A program made the translations under genes and the position numbers. 13,078 nucleotides of DNA, from the NCBI GenBank assembly GCA_005879505.1, contig VBKQ01000251.1:1-13078 (forward strand), written 5' to 3'. Shown here one piece after another: positions 12,042 through 13,078 of the stretch. This stretch comes from Deltaproteobacteria bacterium. GTDB lineage: Bacteria > Myxococcota > Myxococcia > Myxococcales > 40CM-4-68-19. Every line of letters begins with the position of its first letter. Positions within the stretch are counted from its first letter, which is position 1. Under the pieces are notes generated by a model. It searched no databases. It was not told the origin of the DNA and was given only the letters and a program-made list of their open reading frames with translations.

Positions 12042-13078
12042 ATGCGCCCGGATACGCTGCTGGTCCACGCCGGAGAACCGCGGCCGCGCGACGGCGGCGC
12101 GGTGGCGATGCCGATCTACCAATCGAGCACGTTCGAGGAGACGGAAGCCCGCGGATATCACGACATCCGCTATGCCCGGCTGTCGAACACCCCGTCGCAC
12201 GAGTCCCTGCACAACAAGCTCGCCGCGCTCGAGGAGGCCGAGGCGGCGCTGGCGACGGCGAGCGGAATGGCGGCGATCAGCGCGTCTCTCCTCTCCGTCC
12301 TGCGCGCCGGCGACCACCTGATCGCGCAGGAGGGGCTCTACGGCGGGACGCACGACCTGATGACCCGCGATCTGCCGCGGCTCGGCATCGCCGTGACGTT
12401 CGTTCCCGGCGACGACCCCGCCGCCTGGCGCGCGGCGGCGACGGCGCGCACGCGGGTGCTCTACGTCGAGGCGCTGACGAACCCGCTGCTCCGCGTCGCC
12501 GATCTACCGGCCGCGGCCGCGTTCGCGCGCGAGCGGGACCTCGTTTCCATCATCGACAACACCTTCGCCACTCCGCTCGCGCTGCGGCCGCTGCGACACG
12601 GCTTCGACCTCGTCGTGCACAGCGCGACCAAGTATCTGAACGGCCACAGCGATCTGATCGCTGGGGCGGTGATGGGGCGGTCGGCGCGGGTGCGCGAGGT
12701 GAAGCGCACGCTCGACCATCTCGGCGGCTCGCTCGATCCGCACGCGTGCTTCATGCTGCAGCGGGGGCTGAAGACCCTGGGCGTCCGGTACCGGCATCAG
12801 TGCGCGACCTCGCTCGCCGTCGCCCGGTTCCTGGAGAATCACCCCTCCGTGGCCGGGGTGAACCATCCGGGCCTTGCCAGCCACCCGCAGCACGCCCGCG
12901 CCCGGGAGCTGTTCGCGTATTTCGGGGCGATGCTCAGCTTCGAGCCGAAGGGCGGCGCTGGAGCAGCCGAGCGGATGTTCTCGCGCCTGACGATCCCGTT
13001 GCACGCTCCCAGCCTGGGCGGACCGGAGACGCTGGTGACCCGCCCCGCGGCGAGCTCCCACGTCGGGCTCACCGCCGA
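12042..13078 (+). CDS. Trans-sulfuration family PLP enzyme (cystathionine lyase/synthase-like), 3' partial
   Basis: Cys/Met metabolism PLP-dependent enzyme, cut by the right edge after 345 codons; family length of about 380-400 means about 40-50 residues are missing. ATG 12042 has AGCAGGG a few bases upstream. The cofactor Lys is K197 (HSATKYLNGHSD); also present are SGM (74-76), EGLYGGTHDL with Y100, EALTNPLLR (143-151), IIDNTFATP (170-178) and GLKTLGVR. The usual YxRxGNPT signature is changed to YARLSNTPS (44-52), keeping Tyr, Arg and Asn, which suggests a side branch of the family. Cystathionine gamma-lyase, methionine gamma-lyase or an O-acetylhomoserine-using synthase are all possible. 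It is only moderately similar to the enzyme at 5312-6505, so the two are not a recent duplication. Likely controlled by the divergent MocR protein through the palindrome. Confidence 0.85.
   Translation, partial: MRPDTLLVHAGEPRPRDGGAVAMPIYQSSTFEETEARGYHDIRYARLSNTPSHESLHNKLAALEEAEAALATASGMAAISASLLSVLRAGDHLIAQEGLYGGTHDLMTRDLPRLGIAVTFVPGDDPAAWRAAATARTRVLYVEALTNPLLRVADLPAAAAFARERDLVSIIDNTFATPLALRPLRHGFDLVVHSATKYLNGHSDLIAGAVMGRSARVREVKRTLDHLGGSLDPHACFMLQRGLKTLGVRYRHQCATSLAVARFLENHPSVAGVNHPGLASHPQHARARELFAYFGAMLSFEPKGGAGAAERMFSRLTIPLHAPSLGGPETLVTRPAASSHVGLTA

Noticed and set aside
11928..12353. Upstream extension of the MocR frame
   Set aside because: It runs through the palindrome and across the start of the divergent enzyme gene. 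The family N-terminus begins at ATG 11927.
1..13078. Defence island, prophage, transposon, CRISPR or toxin-antitoxin system
   Set aside because: No nuclease, helicase, integrase, transposase, direct-repeat array or toxin pair is seen. Genes are metabolic, signalling and envelope types.

Overview
The window is high-GC, densely packed bacterial chromosome. Gene content and style (a GAF-GGDEF sensor, a MocR regulator, small repeat-bearing lipoproteins, a DUF763 protein, very short intergenic gaps) suggest a Myxococcota or former deltaproteobacterial genome, possibly Anaeromyxobacter-like. That placement rests on impression, not on a marker gene. There is no tRNA, rRNA, CRISPR array, IS element or phage gene, and no gene-free stretch longer than about 180 bases.

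Left part (1-5133, all +): the 3' part of a DUF763 gene carrying a one-base frameshift; an AlaX-type alanyl-tRNA editing protein; a membrane-bound diguanylate cyclase with periplasmic sensor, HAMP, GAF and GGDEF domains; and biotin synthase bioB, which is broken by an internal deletion of about 103 bases that shifts frame and removes one iron-sulfur ligand. Two lesions within 4 kb point either to decay or to assembly and consensus errors.

Middle (5134-7555, +): a good sigma70-like promoter is followed by a leader with an intrinsic terminator inside it and competing hairpins, then a cystathionine gamma-synthase-like PLP enzyme that looks like the plant plastid type, then an EamA/DMT transporter with a 22-histidine C-terminal tail. 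The leader looks like an attenuator or riboswitch controlling methionine or cysteine synthesis and is the best regulatory find in the window.

Right-middle (7540-10470): a RibD C-terminal-type reductase (-) and a PfkB sugar kinase (+) that are divergent with 30 bases between starts; an exported Pro/Thr-rich glycine-zipper protein (-); a small hydrophilic ORF (+); and a lipoprotein (-) built of 14-residue Trp/Pro repeats. Convergent genes overlap at their 3' ends.

Right end (10473-13078): a MocR regulator (-, wHTH fused to an aminotransferase fold) lies just upstream of the repeat lipoprotein. It is divergent from a second trans-sulfuration PLP enzyme (+) that runs off the window. A perfect 10-bp inverted repeat sits between them and is a probable MocR operator. 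The two trans-sulfuration enzymes, the attenuator and the MocR switch suggest that sulfur amino-acid metabolism is the main regulated theme. I see no clear new multi-gene defence or mobile system.
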